A DNA stretch of 64,000 nt, from NCBI RefSeq assembly GCF_014192215.1, contig NZ_JACHXP010000004.1:62001-126000 (forward strand). The letters are read 5' to 3'. Both the position numbers and the translations under genes were made by a program. The notes under the pieces are model-generated. The model made no database searches. It saw only the letters and a program-made list of their open reading frames with translations, and was not told where the DNA came from. This document shows, one piece after another, positions 8,612 to 16,617 of the stretch. The first letter of the stretch is position 1. The number at the start of each line of letters is the position of its first letter. The DNA is from Halomonas cerina. GTDB taxonomy: Bacteria; Pseudomonadota; Gammaproteobacteria; Pseudomonadales; Halomonadaceae.

Positions 8612-9361
8612 ATGCCCCATCCCGAGATCGCCCTGCCCCGCCTGATCGCCCACCGTGGCCTGTCCGCCCGAGCCCCGGAAAACACCCTGACGGCAGTGCG
8701 GGCCGCCCATGAGGCCGGCTGTCGCTGGGTCGAACTCGACGTCCAGTTGCTTGGCGACGGCACGCCGGTGATCTGGCACGACCGGGACGTGAAGCGCTGC
8801 TCGAACGGGCGCGGCAGGCTGGCGACCCTGTCGCTGGCCGGGGCGAAGCGGCTGGATGCAGGCGGCTGGTTCGCCTCGGCCTTCGCCGGCGAGCCGATGG
8901 CCACCCTGGAGGAGATGCTGGCGCTGCTGGTGGAGCGAGGCATGGGGGTCAATCTCGAGCTCAAGGTCAATCGCGGCCATGATCCGACCACCCTGGCCGA
9001 GGTGGTGGTGCCGACGGTGCTGGCCGCCCTGCCCCCCGAGCAACGCCTGCTCTCCTCCTTCGATGCCCAGGCCCTGGCCCGCAGCCGGGCCCTGGCCGGG
9101 CCGGAGCAGCTGGCGCTTGGCGTGCTGTTCAAGCGGATCCCCGATGACTGGGCCGAGCGCTGTCGGGCCGTCGCGGCCTATAGCGTGCATGCCGACTGGC
9201 GCTACCTGCGCGAGACGCGCGCCCGGTCCATGAAGGCCGCCGGTGTCGCGATGCTGTGCTATACGGTCAATGACATCGAAGTCTTTGAACGGCTCGGGCG
9301 CTGGGGCATCGACGGCGTCTTCAGCGACGACCCCGGCAGGCTCGTCGACCAGGGGGCATGA
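8612..9361 (+). CDS. Glycerophosphodiester phosphodiesterase (UgpQ-like)
   Basis: This 249-residue protein has the GDPD signature LIAHRGLSARAPENT near its N-terminus, then VELDVQLLGDGTPVIWHD. The paired His residues and the E/D metal ligands are intact, and NLELKV follows in the core. It hydrolyses glycerophosphodiesters to glycerol-3-phosphate and an alcohol. There is no signal peptide, so it should be cytoplasmic like UgpQ, but no ugp transporter is adjacent. It is convergent with the panP gene (10 bases apart). Confidence 0.9.
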   Translation: MPHPEIALPRLIAHRGLSARAPENTLTAVRAAHEAGCRWVELDVQLLGDGTPVIWHDRDVKRCSNGRGRLATLSLAGAKRLDAGGWFASAFAGEPMATLEEMLALLVERGMGVNLELKVNRGHDPTTLAEVVVPTVLAALPPEQRLLSSFDAQALARSRALAGPEQLALGVLFKRIPDDWAERCRAVAAYSVHADWRYLRETRARSMKAAGVAMLCYTVNDIEVFERLGRWGIDGVFSDDPGRLVDQGA

Positions 9362-9370
9362 GCCGTCCCC

Positions 9371-11044
9371 TCAGCGCCGCTCGCCCGACCGCGCCTTGCC
9401 GTGCTCGGTGTCCAGGAGCTGCTTCAACTCGGCGAAGTCGGCGCTCTCCAGGGTCTCCCCGGCGATCTGCCGCTGCTCCTCGATGAGCTCCCGCAGTACC
9501 TGGTCGGTGGTCAGGGGATTGGCCAGCACGACCCGGAAGACCGTGATGGCCTGACCGCCATAGTGCGCCGGGGTCAGTCGGGTTCGCGACACGAAGGCAT
9601 TGCCCCGCTCGCGTTGTGTCTTCTGAATGGACTGCGTCATGCGGTTCAGGGCATCGTTGATCCGCTGGCGCAGCGCGTTGTCGGCTTCGCCCAGCAACGC
9701 CTGAAGGCCGGTGGGCGCCCAGCGATAGGTGAGGATGTTGAGTTCCGGTTCGGTAATCAGCTCGAAGTCATCGAGCACCGCGATCCGGTCGGCGAAGCGT
9801 CGCGCCAGCTGAATGCCATTGTCGATCAGCATCGCATAGCCCTGACGACCAATGATCTTCAGCGCCGACTGCACCAGCATCGCCATGCCGGGACGAGAGC
9901 CTTCCAGGGTGGTGCTGCCCAGATCCTTGGATCCCTGCCGAATGATGTACTGGGCATGATGCTCGATGCTGCCGAGCGCGGACGGCTCGCGGAACAGCAC
10001 CATGCCCGCCCCCATCGGTACATAGAGCTGCTTGTGTGCGTCGATGGTGACGGAGTCGGCCCGCTCGATGCCGGCGAGGCGCGGGCGATAGCGGTCGGAG
10101 AACAGCGTCGGGCCGCCCCAGGCGGCATCCACGTGGAAGTGAATCCCCTGCTCCGCGGCGATGTCGGCCAGGCTGTCCAGCGGATCGATGTTGCCGGTCT
10201 CGGTCGTGCCGGCGATACCGACCAGCGCGAAGGGGCGTATCCGCTGTCGTTTGAGCCGCTTCAGCGTGGCGATCAGGGCGTCGGGCCGGACTCGGTTGTA
10301 AGCGTCCGTCTCGACGGCGATCATCTGATCGCGTCCGATCCCCAGCACATCGGCCGCCTTGGCAAGCGAGTAGTGGCCGCGCTCCGAGACCAATACCGCG
10401 GCGCCGTCACAATCATAGTGACGCATGGCGCCGAAAACGCCGCTGCGGCCGATGCCCGGAAATTCGCCGTCGGGACCGAAGGTCCGGTTTCGGGCGGCCC
10501 AGAGCGCGGTAATGTTGGCGACGGTCCCCCCGGAGCAGAAGGCACCGAGGCGATTCTCGCTGTGATGCAGCCAATGGTCGTAAAAATCATCGGACTGCCC
10601 GTAGATCAGGCGATGCAGCATGCCCAGCACCTGACGCTCCAGCGGCGTGAAGGCCTTGGAGGTTTCGGTCTTCACCAGGTTCTGGTTCAGCGCGATCATG
10701 ATCTTCGACAGCGGGATCATGAAGTAGGGCAGCGCCGACGTCATGTGGCCGACGAAGTTGGGCGAGGCGGTATGCACGGATTGCGCGACCACCTTGTCGA
10801 GCAGGAACCGGGTCTGTTCGGAAACGAATACGGGAGCTTCAGGGATCTCGGTATCGTGGAAGTCTCGCTCGATGATGGCCAGGTCGGTCTCTTCCGCGAC
10901 GATGTGCTCCTGCAGGAAGCCAGCAAGATTCGCCGAAATATCCCGGTCCAGACGGTTCAGCGTCGACCCGGGTGCTTCCGGAACGGTGAAGATCCTCATC
11001 AGATTTTCCCAACTGCTTTCGGCGACCTTTGATTGCTTACCCAT
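9371..11044 (-). CDS. panP: Pyridoxal-dependent aspartate 1-decarboxylase PanP
   Basis: This 557-residue group II PLP decarboxylase has its PLP lysine in DAHKQLYVPMGAG and the substrate/cofactor segments FHVDAAWGG and FCSGGTVANITALW. The N-terminus GKQSKVAESSWENLMRIF is characteristic of the PanP family that makes beta-alanine from aspartate in bacteria lacking PanD. Beta-alanine feeds pantothenate and CoA synthesis. The ATG at 11044 starts this conserved N-terminus; a 17-residue upstream extension looks spurious. A glutamate-decarboxylase-like role is the main alternative. Confidence 0.85.
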   Translation of the reverse strand: MGKQSKVAESSWENLMRIFTVPEAPGSTLNRLDRDISANLAGFLQEHIVAEETDLAIIERDFHDTEIPEAPVFVSEQTRFLLDKVVAQSVHTASPNFVGHMTSALPYFMIPLSKIMIALNQNLVKTETSKAFTPLERQVLGMLHRLIYGQSDDFYDHWLHHSENRLGAFCSGGTVANITALWAARNRTFGPDGEFPGIGRSGVFGAMRHYDCDGAAVLVSERGHYSLAKAADVLGIGRDQMIAVETDAYNRVRPDALIATLKRLKRQRIRPFALVGIAGTTETGNIDPLDSLADIAAEQGIHFHVDAAWGGPTLFSDRYRPRLAGIERADSVTIDAHKQLYVPMGAGMVLFREPSALGSIEHHAQYIIRQGSKDLGSTTLEGSRPGMAMLVQSALKIIGRQGYAMLIDNGIQLARRFADRIAVLDDFELITEPELNILTYRWAPTGLQALLGEADNALRQRINDALNRMTQSIQKTQRERGNAFVSRTRLTPAHYGGQAITVFRVVLANPLTTDQVLRELIEEQRQIAGETLESADFAELKQLLDTEHGKARSGERR

Positions 11045-11210
11045 GGAACCCTGTTGCCTCTGGAGGACGAAAGCGCGGTGGACTATCGGCTCCATCGGCC
11101 ACTACACCGCCGCGCCATGGAGGTGATCATGCATGAGGAGGAAGGACGCCACAATCCCATCGGCCTCTCCTCGCCCCCGCAACCTTCATGTCGCTCGACA
11201 CATGATGCCA

Positions 11211-12662
11211 TCAAGGCCCCAGCAGGCGTTGGATGGCGGCCATGTCGAGATGGGCCTCGATGGCGTCGGCCAGGCACTCCAGCTCGCGCTCGCGGTGGGC
11301 CGCGTAGTCCACGGCGGCGTCCTCGCCCTCCAGGCCGAGGCGCCGCAGCAGCGCCGCACAGGCCGGCGCCATGTCGAACAGGCCGTGCAGGTAGGTGCCC
11401 ATCACCTGGCCATCCTCGCTGACCGCCCCGTCGGGTCGACCGTCGAGGTCCATCAACGGCCGGGCCAGGGCGGGGCCCTCGGTGACGCCATTATGGATCT
11501 CGTAACCGCTGACGGGGCTGCTCCCCGGCTGCAGGGTCCCGCGGACGTTGCGCAGCTGCTTGCCCGGCACCAGACGGGTGCGCATGGGCAGCAGGCCCAG
11601 CCCCGGCACGCTGCCGGCCGATCCCTCCAGGCCGTCCGGGTCGTCGATGGCCTCGCCGAGCATCTGAAAGCCGCCGCAGACGCCGAGCACCTTGCCGCCA
11701 TAGCGCAGATGGCGGTGGATCGCCGCCTCCCAGCCCTGGTAGCGCAGCCACGCCAGGTCGCTGGCCGTCGCTTTGCTGCCGGGCAGCAGGATGATGTCGG
11801 CGGGCGGGATCGGTCGATCCGGCCCAACGATGGTGAGCGAGACGCCAGGATGCAGGCGCAGCGGGTCCAGGTCGGTGTGATTGCTGATCCTCGGCAGGGC
11901 CGGCACCACGATGCGCAATGTCGGCTCGCCGGTCTCGTGACCGACCAGTCCCACCCCGTCCTCGGCGTCGAGCAACAGGCCCTGCAGGTAGGGCAGCACC
12001 CCCAGCACCGGCTTGCCGGCATGGTCGGCGAGCCAGTCGAGCCCCGGCTCGAGCAGAGCGAGATCGCCGCGGAAGCGGTTGATGATAAAGCCCGGGATGC
12101 GCGCCCGCTCGCTGTCGGCGAGCAGCGCCAGGGTGCCCATCAGCTGAGCGAAAACGCCGCCGCGGTCGATGTCACCGACCAGCAGCACGGGGCAGTCGAT
12201 GGCCTCGGCGAAGCCCATATTGGCAATGTCATTGTCGCGCAGGTTGATCTCGGCGGGGCTCCCCGCCCCCTCGGCGAGGATGACGTCGTAGCGCCGTGAC
12301 AGCCGCTCCCAGGCCGCCAGCACGGCCTCGCGGGCCTGACGCTTGAAGGCGTGGTAGTCGATCGCTCCCATGTGCCCATGGACCCGGCCGTCGAGGATCA
12401 CCTGGGCGCCCTGGTCGCTCTCGGGCTTGAGCAGCACCGGGTTCATGTCGGCATGGGGGGCGAGGCCACTGGCCGCCGCCTGAAGCGCCGTGGAGCGACC
12501 GATCTCGCCACCGTCGGCGGTCACGGCGCTGTTGAGCGCCATGTTCTGGGGCTTGAAGGGGGCCACCGAGACGCCGCGCCGGGCCAGCGCGCGACACAGG
12601 CCGGCCACCAGGGTGCTCTTGCCGGCATCCGAGGTGGTGCCCTGGATCATCAGTGTCGCCAT
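11211..12662 (-). CDS. cobQ: Cobyric acid synthase CobQ
   Basis: This 483-residue glutamine amidotransferase amidates four side chains of adenosylcobyrinate a,c-diamide. The N-terminal ATPase domain has the P-loop-like [11 protein letters not shown] and [10 protein letters not shown]. The C-terminal class I-type GATase half has the nucleophile loop [11 protein letters not shown] and late His/Glu in GTYLHGLFD. The start at 12662 (ATGGCGACACTG) matches the family N-terminus. The gene is the end of the minus-strand B12 series but is separated from cobO by a plus-strand toxin-antitoxin pair. Confidence 0.95.
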   Translation of the reverse strand: MATLMIQGTTSDAGKSTLVAGLCRALARRGVSVAPFKPQNMALNSAVTADGGEIGRSTALQAAASGLAPHADMNPVLLKPESDQGAQVILDGRVHGHMGAIDYHAFKRQAREAVLAAWERLSRRYDVILAEGAGSPAEINLRDNDIANMGFAEAIDCPVLLVGDIDRGGVFAQLMGTLALLADSERARIPGFIINRFRGDLALLEPGLDWLADHAGKPVLGVLPYLQGLLLDAEDGVGLVGHETGEPTLRIVVPALPRISNHTDLDPLRLHPGVSLTIVGPDRPIPPADIILLPGSKATASDLAWLRYQGWEAAIHRHLRYGGKVLGVCGGFQMLGEAIDDPDGLEGSAGSVPGLGLLPMRTRLVPGKQLRNVRGTLQPGSSPVSGYEIHNGVTEGPALARPLMDLDGRPDGAVSEDGQVMGTYLHGLFDMAPACAALLRRLGLEGEDAAVDYAAHRERELECLADAIEAHLDMAAIQRLLGP

Positions 12663-12692
12663 GATAGTCGTCGTCCCATCACCGTCGTTGCA

Positions 12693-12728
12693 TTGCCCTT
12701 GCCCCAATAGTGTCACTATAGTATCACT
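12693..12728 (+). promoter_or_regulatory. Promoter and candidate operator of the toxin-antitoxin operon
   Basis: TTGCCC (12693-12698) and TATAGT (12717-12722) are 18 bases apart, fitting a sigma-70 promoter. Two near-identical 10-base direct repeats, TAGTGTCACT (12708-12717) and TAGTATCACT (12719-12728), lie 11 bases apart and flank the -10. That is one helical turn, as expected for an autorepressing antitoxin site. GGAGG at 12744-12748 then leads to the ATG at 12754. Confidence 0.6.
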
Positions 12729-12753
12729 TACCACTTCCCAGACGGAGGCACCC

Positions 12754-13011
12754 ATGAAAGTCGAGCTGGTGACCAATCTCAAACGCCAGGCCACCAAGAT
12801 CCTGGCAGAACTGCACGACTCCAAGGAGCCGGTGCTGATCACCGAACACGGCAAGCCCTCCGCCTACCTCGTCGATGTGGAAGACTACGAGTTCATGCAG
12901 CGCCACCTGGCATTGCTGGAAGGCCTGTCTCGAGGGGAACGGGCGGCCCTGGAAGGACGGACCTACTCCCAGTCGGAGGCGAAAGAGAAGCTGGGCAAAT
13001 GGCTGACGTGA
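12754..13011 (+). CDS. Phd/YefM-family antitoxin
   Basis: An 85-residue protein whose N-terminal half ([21 protein letters not shown], then [21 protein letters not shown]) is the Phd/YefM DNA-binding fold. The C-terminal part is the flexible, acidic-basic toxin-binding tail. The ATG is preceded by GGAGG five bases away. Its 3' end overlaps the toxin start by 13 bases, typical of coupled TA operons. It is expected to neutralise the ParE-like toxin and repress the operon through the repeats upstream. Confidence 0.9.
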   Translation: MKVELVTNLKRQATKILAELHDSKEPVLITEHGKPSAYLVDVEDYEFMQRHLALLEGLSRGERAALEGRTYSQSEAKEKLGKWLT

Positions 13012-13298
13012 TCTGGACGGATCCCGCCCTCTCCGACCTGGAGGCCATTGCCGACTATATCGCCCTGGACAACCCCAACGCCGCCCGCAAGCTGGTGACA
13101 GCGGTATTTGCCGCCACCGAACGCCTCGAGACCCTCCCTGGATCAGGCCGCACGCCCCCGGAACTTCCCGATTCCGTTTACCGGGAAGTTGTCGTGCCAC
13201 CTTGCCGGGTCTTCTACCGCCAGGACGCCGATAGCGTGCTGATACTTCATGTCATGCGCGAGGAAAGACAGCTCAGGACCTATCTCTTGGGCAGCTGA
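12999..13298 (+). CDS. ParE/RelE-superfamily toxin
   Basis: A 99-residue toxin with the ParE-type pattern: [27 protein letters not shown], then LPGSGRTP, REVVVPPCRVFYR and a terminal ILHVMREERQLR. ParE-group toxins act on DNA gyrase, RelE-group toxins on mRNA at the ribosome. The long N-terminal helix and the IADYI motif favour ParE. It is translated from an ATG inside the antitoxin gene and lies between cobQ and cobO on the opposite strand to both. Confidence 0.9.
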   Translation: MADVIWTDPALSDLEAIADYIALDNPNAARKLVTAVFAATERLETLPGSGRTPPELPDSVYREVVVPPCRVFYRQDADSVLILHVMREERQLRTYLLGS

Positions 13299-13318
13299 AC
13301 TACCCGCTTTACAGCAGG

Positions 13319-13930
13319 CTACAATTCGATGCCCTTCTGGGCCTTCACCCCCTGTTCCTTGAAGGCGTGCTTGACCACCTTCATCTCGGTCACGGTGTCG
13401 GCCAGCTCGATCAGCGCCTCGGGGGCATGACGGCCGGTGACCACCACGTGCTGCATGGGCGGGCGCGCCTGGAGGTCGTCGAGCACCCGGTCCAGGTCCA
13501 GATAACCGTGGCGCAGGGCGATGTTGAGTTCGTCGAGCAGCACCAGCGCGTAGTTTGGATCGGCGAGCATGCGCCGGGCCTCTGCCCAGGCGGCCTCGGC
13601 AGCGCGGATGTCGCGCTCGCGGTCCTGGGTGTCCCAGGTATAGCCCTCGCCCATGACGCGGTAGTCCACCCCGGGCAACTGGCGGAAGAAGGCGTCCTCG
13701 CCGGTGCTGAAGGCGCCCTTGATGAACTGCACCACGCCCACTTTCATGCCGTGGCCCAGGGCCCGGGCCAGCATGCCGAAACCGGAGCTGCTCTTGCCCT
13801 TGCCGGGGCCGGTCAGCACCAGCAGCAGGCCCTGCTCCCTGTCGGCGGCCTCGATGCGCTGGCGCATGATCGTCTGCTTGTGCGCCATGCGACGGGCGTG
13901 TCGTTCGGGATCGATGTCGTGTCGGCTCAT
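13319..13930 (-). CDS. cobO: Cob(I)yrinic acid a,c-diamide adenosyltransferase CobO
   Basis: A 203-residue CobA/CobO/BtuR-type enzyme that transfers the 5'-deoxyadenosyl group of ATP to cob(I)alamin precursors. The P-loop GPGKGKSSS and VVQFIKGAF, GEGYTWDTQ, LVLLDELN and VVVTGRHAPEALIELAD motifs are all present. AAGGAG precedes the ATG at 13930. It follows the BtuD-like ATPase gene with a 26-base gap and probably ends the riboswitch-controlled transcript. Confidence 0.95.
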   Translation of the reverse strand: MSRHDIDPERHARRMAHKQTIMRQRIEAADREQGLLLVLTGPGKGKSSSGFGMLARALGHGMKVGVVQFIKGAFSTGEDAFFRQLPGVDYRVMGEGYTWDTQDRERDIRAAEAAWAEARRMLADPNYALVLLDELNIALRHGYLDLDRVLDDLQARPPMQHVVVTGRHAPEALIELADTVTEMKVVKHAFKEQGVKAQKGIEL

Positions 13931-13956
13931 TGGGATCTCCTTGGTAGCCGGGAGCG

Positions 13957-14724
13957 TCAGCGCCGCGGGACGAAGACGGGTGCGCCGTCCACCTCGACAC
14001 AGGTCAGGGGCTGGTCGTAGAGCCGCTCCAGGGCGGCGGGGGCCAGCATGGCCTCGGCGGGCCCCCAGCAGGCCTCGCCATCGGGATAGAGCAGCAGCAC
14101 GTGGCTGCACCAGCGGGCCGCGAGATTCAGGTCGTGCAGGCACATGACCAGACCCCGTCCCTGGCTGGCCTGCTCGGCGAGCAGGTCCATGACCGCCACT
14201 TGGTGGTGCAGGTCGAGGTGGTTGGTGGGCTCGTCGGCGAGCCAAAAGCGCGGCGACTGGGTCAGTACCGTGGCCAGGCTGACCCGCTGGCGCTCGCCGC
14301 CGGAGAGGGTCGCCAGTTCACGCGCGGCGAGATGCGAGAGCTCCAGACGCGCCAGCGCCGCCTCGGCCCGGGCGAGATCCTCGGGTCCCTCCTGCTGCCA
14401 GGGCGCGAGGAAGGGGTGACGGCCGATCAGCGCCGTCTCGCGCACCGTGGCCGGGAAGTCGTCGTGGCGCTCCTGGAAGACCACCCCCAGACGCCGGGCC
14501 AGCTCGCGGCGGCGCAGGCGGGCCAGCGGCCGGCCGTCGAGGTGGATCTCCCCCGCCCGCGGCGGGCGCAGCCCGGCCAGGGTGTGCAGCAGGGTGGTCT
14601 TGCCCGCACCGTTGGGGCCCAGCACCCCCCAGCGCTGGCCGGGGGTGATGCCGAGATCCAGCGGCCGCCCGGCCGACCGGCCCGGCACGTCGATCACGAG
14701 CCCACGGGTTTCCAGCCCGGTCAC
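13957..14724 (-). CDS. btuD: Cobalamin/siderophore-type ABC transporter ATP-binding protein
   Basis: A 255-residue ABC ATPase: Walker A GPNGAGKTT, signature LSGGERQR, Walker B FWLADEPTNHLD and switch histidine in CLHDLNLAARW. It belongs to the FecE/BtuD group and powers the permease directly upstream. Its GTG start (14724) overlaps the permease TGA in the four-base GTGA. Assignment to B12 rests on context: riboswitch, btuB, a binding protein, a permease and cobO all lie in the same transcript. Confidence 0.88.
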   Translation of the reverse strand: MTGLETRGLVIDVPGRSAGRPLDLGITPGQRWGVLGPNGAGKTTLLHTLAGLRPPRAGEIHLDGRPLARLRRRELARRLGVVFQERHDDFPATVRETALIGRHPFLAPWQQEGPEDLARAEAALARLELSHLAARELATLSGGERQRVSLATVLTQSPRFWLADEPTNHLDLHHQVAVMDLLAEQASQGRGLVMCLHDLNLAARWCSHVLLLYPDGEACWGPAEAMLAPAALERLYDQPLTCVEVDGAPVFVPRR

Positions 14725-15722
14725 CGGCGACTCCGGTGCAGCAGATAGAGGAAGGTCGGCACCCCGAGCAGCGCGGTAATCACTCCCACCGGCAACTGCT
14801 GGGGGGCGATCAGGGTGCGCGCCAGGGTATCGGCCAGCGTCAGCAGGGTCCCGCCGGCCAGCAGGCTGGCCGGCAGGATCAGTCGCTGGTCGTTGCCCAG
14901 GCGCAGCCGCAGCATGTGCGGCACCATCAGGCCGACGAAGCCGACGCTGCCGGCGGTGGTCACCGCCACGGCGGTGAGCAGGCTGGCCAGCAGGTAGAGG
15001 GTCCATTCCAGGGGCCGCACCGCCACGCCCAGGGCGGCGGCCTGGAGCCCGCCGCGCGCCAGGACGTTGAGCGTCCGGCCCAGCGGCAGCATGACCATCA
15101 GACTGGCCGCGGCCACCGCCAGCACCGGCCAGGGCGTGCTCGCATAGGCCAGATCGCCCATCAGCCAGTAGAGCATGCCGGGCAGCCGCTCCACCGGGCT
15201 CACCGCCAGCAGGAAGGTGATCAGCGCCCCCCAGCCGGCCGCCATCACCACCCCGGTCAGCAGCAGGCGCGTCGGCGTCCAACTGCCGCCGCCATGGGCC
15301 AGGCCGAAGACGATCAGCGTCGAGGCCAGCGCCCCGACGAAGGCCGCCCCCGAGACCAGGGCGGCGCCGAGGCCGGCGAGCATGGCGGCCAGCGCGGCCA
15401 CCGAGGCCCCCCCGGAGAGTCCCAGGACGTAGGGGTCGGCCAGGGGGTTGCGCAGCAGGATCTGCATCAGGGCCCCGGCCAGGGCCAGCAGGGCCCCGGT
15501 GCCGAAGGCCGCCAGCGCCCGGGGCAGGCGCAACTCGAGCACCAGGGTACGATGCAGGGGTTCGCCGTCACCGGACAGCACCGCCAGCAGCTCGCCAGGC
15601 GCCAGGGACACGCTGCCGAGTGCCAGCGCCAGCCCCTGGGCCAGCAGCGCGGCCAGGGCCAGCCCGGCGAGCGGCCGCAGGCGTGGCGCCAGGACGATAC
15701 GAGACGCCCTAGCGCCGGCCAC
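14721..15722 (-). CDS. btuC: Cobalamin ABC transporter permease BtuC
   Basis: A 333-residue FecCD/BtuC-family inner-membrane permease with about ten hydrophobic segments and family motifs RLPRALAAFGTGALLALAG and RNPLADPYVLGLSGGAS; GLMVPHMLRLRLG near the end is the ATPase-contact loop. The start is GTG at 15722, overlapping the end of the binding-protein gene by 14 bases. It forms the transport channel with the BtuD-like ATPase and receives corrinoids from BtuF. Confidence 0.92.
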   Translation of the reverse strand: MAGARASRIVLAPRLRPLAGLALAALLAQGLALALGSVSLAPGELLAVLSGDGEPLHRTLVLELRLPRALAAFGTGALLALAGALMQILLRNPLADPYVLGLSGGASVAALAAMLAGLGAALVSGAAFVGALASTLIVFGLAHGGGSWTPTRLLLTGVVMAAGWGALITFLLAVSPVERLPGMLYWLMGDLAYASTPWPVLAVAAASLMVMLPLGRTLNVLARGGLQAAALGVAVRPLEWTLYLLASLLTAVAVTTAGSVGFVGLMVPHMLRLRLGNDQRLILPASLLAGGTLLTLADTLARTLIAPQQLPVGVITALLGVPTFLYLLHRSRR

Positions 15723-16617
15723 GGGCCGTCTCCAGATGAGCGCAGAGCGCCCGGGTACCCTCCACCAGGCGCGGGGTGGCCCGCTGGACCAGGTCGGGGT
15801 CGACGAAGAAGAGGTTGTCGCGACGCACCGCGGTCATCTCCGGGAAGTCCCGCCAGGCCTCGAGCCAGGTGGAATCCGCCTTGCCCATGCCGCCGGTGAT
15901 GATGACCTCCGGGTCCCGGGCCAGCACCGCCTCGACGGCGATACGCGGCACCAGCGGCGCCTCCTCGGCGAACAGGTTCTCGCCGCCGCACAGCGACAAC
16001 GCCTGGCTGATCCAGTGCTCGCCGTTGACGGTCATCAGCGGCTGCTCCCAGACCTGGTAGAAGACCGGCACCGGGTCGGCCTCGGCATAGCGGCCACGCA
16101 GCGTGGCCACCTCGCTGCGCAGTTCCGCGGCCGCCGTCCCGGCGGCCTTGTCGGTACCGGCCAAGGCGCCGAAACGTTCCAGGCTCGTGGCGATGGCGGC
16201 GACATCGCCGACATCGGAGAAGAACACCGGCAAGCCGAGCCCCGGCAGGCGCTCGATCTGCTCGCGGGGATTGCCGCCGGCCCAGACCACCACCAGGTCG
16301 GGCTCCAGCGCCAGCAGGGCCTCCAGGTCGAGCCGATCGTAGCTGCCCACCCGGGGCAGTTCGGCGGCCGCGGGGGGATAGTCACTGAAGCTTACCGCCC
16401 CGACCACCCGGTCGCCGGCCCCGGCGGCGAAGAGCAACTCGGTGACCCCCGGCGAGAGCGCCACGATGCGCCGGGCCGACGCGGCCAGGCAGACCTCGCG
16501 GTCGGCGTCGTCGGTGACGCAGACCTCGGCGGTGGCCGTGGCCGGGACGAGGCCGGTCATCCCCAGCCATAGGGCCAGGGCCGCCAGCGGGGACAGCAGG
16601 CGTCGACCGGTGATCAT
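15709..16617 (-). CDS. btuF: Cobalamin-binding periplasmic protein BtuF
   Basis: A 302-residue type III periplasmic binding protein. An N-terminal signal (LSPLAALALWLGMTGLVPATATA) is followed by RIVALSPGVTELLFAAGAGDRVVG and the GSYDRLDLEALLALEPDLVV segment typical of BtuF/TroA-type vitamin B12 binders. The ATG overlaps the btuB stop (ATGA). Lacking a lipobox, it should be free in the periplasm. A siderophore-binding role is the alternative, but the riboswitch and btuB favour B12. Confidence 0.88.
   Translation of the reverse strand: MITGRRLLSPLAALALWLGMTGLVPATATAEVCVTDDADREVCLAASARRIVALSPGVTELLFAAGAGDRVVGAVSFSDYPPAAAELPRVGSYDRLDLEALLALEPDLVVVWAGGNPREQIERLPGLGLPVFFSDVGDVAAIATSLERFGALAGTDKAAGTAAAELRSEVATLRGRYAEADPVPVFYQVWEQPLMTVNGEHWISQALSLCGGENLFAEEAPLVPRIAVEAVLARDPEVIITGGMGKADSTWLEAWRDFPEMTAVRRDNLFFVDPDLVQRATPRLVEGTRALCAHLETARGRR

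Noticed and set aside
9401..11032. A 543-codon plus-strand frame opposite panP
   Set aside because: It has no recognisable domain and mirrors the codon bias of panP, which has complete PLP-enzyme motifs.
12663..12854. A 64-codon N-terminal extension of cobQ
   Set aside because: The extension overlaps the TA promoter and antitoxin start, and the conserved CobQ N-terminus begins at the ATG at 12662.
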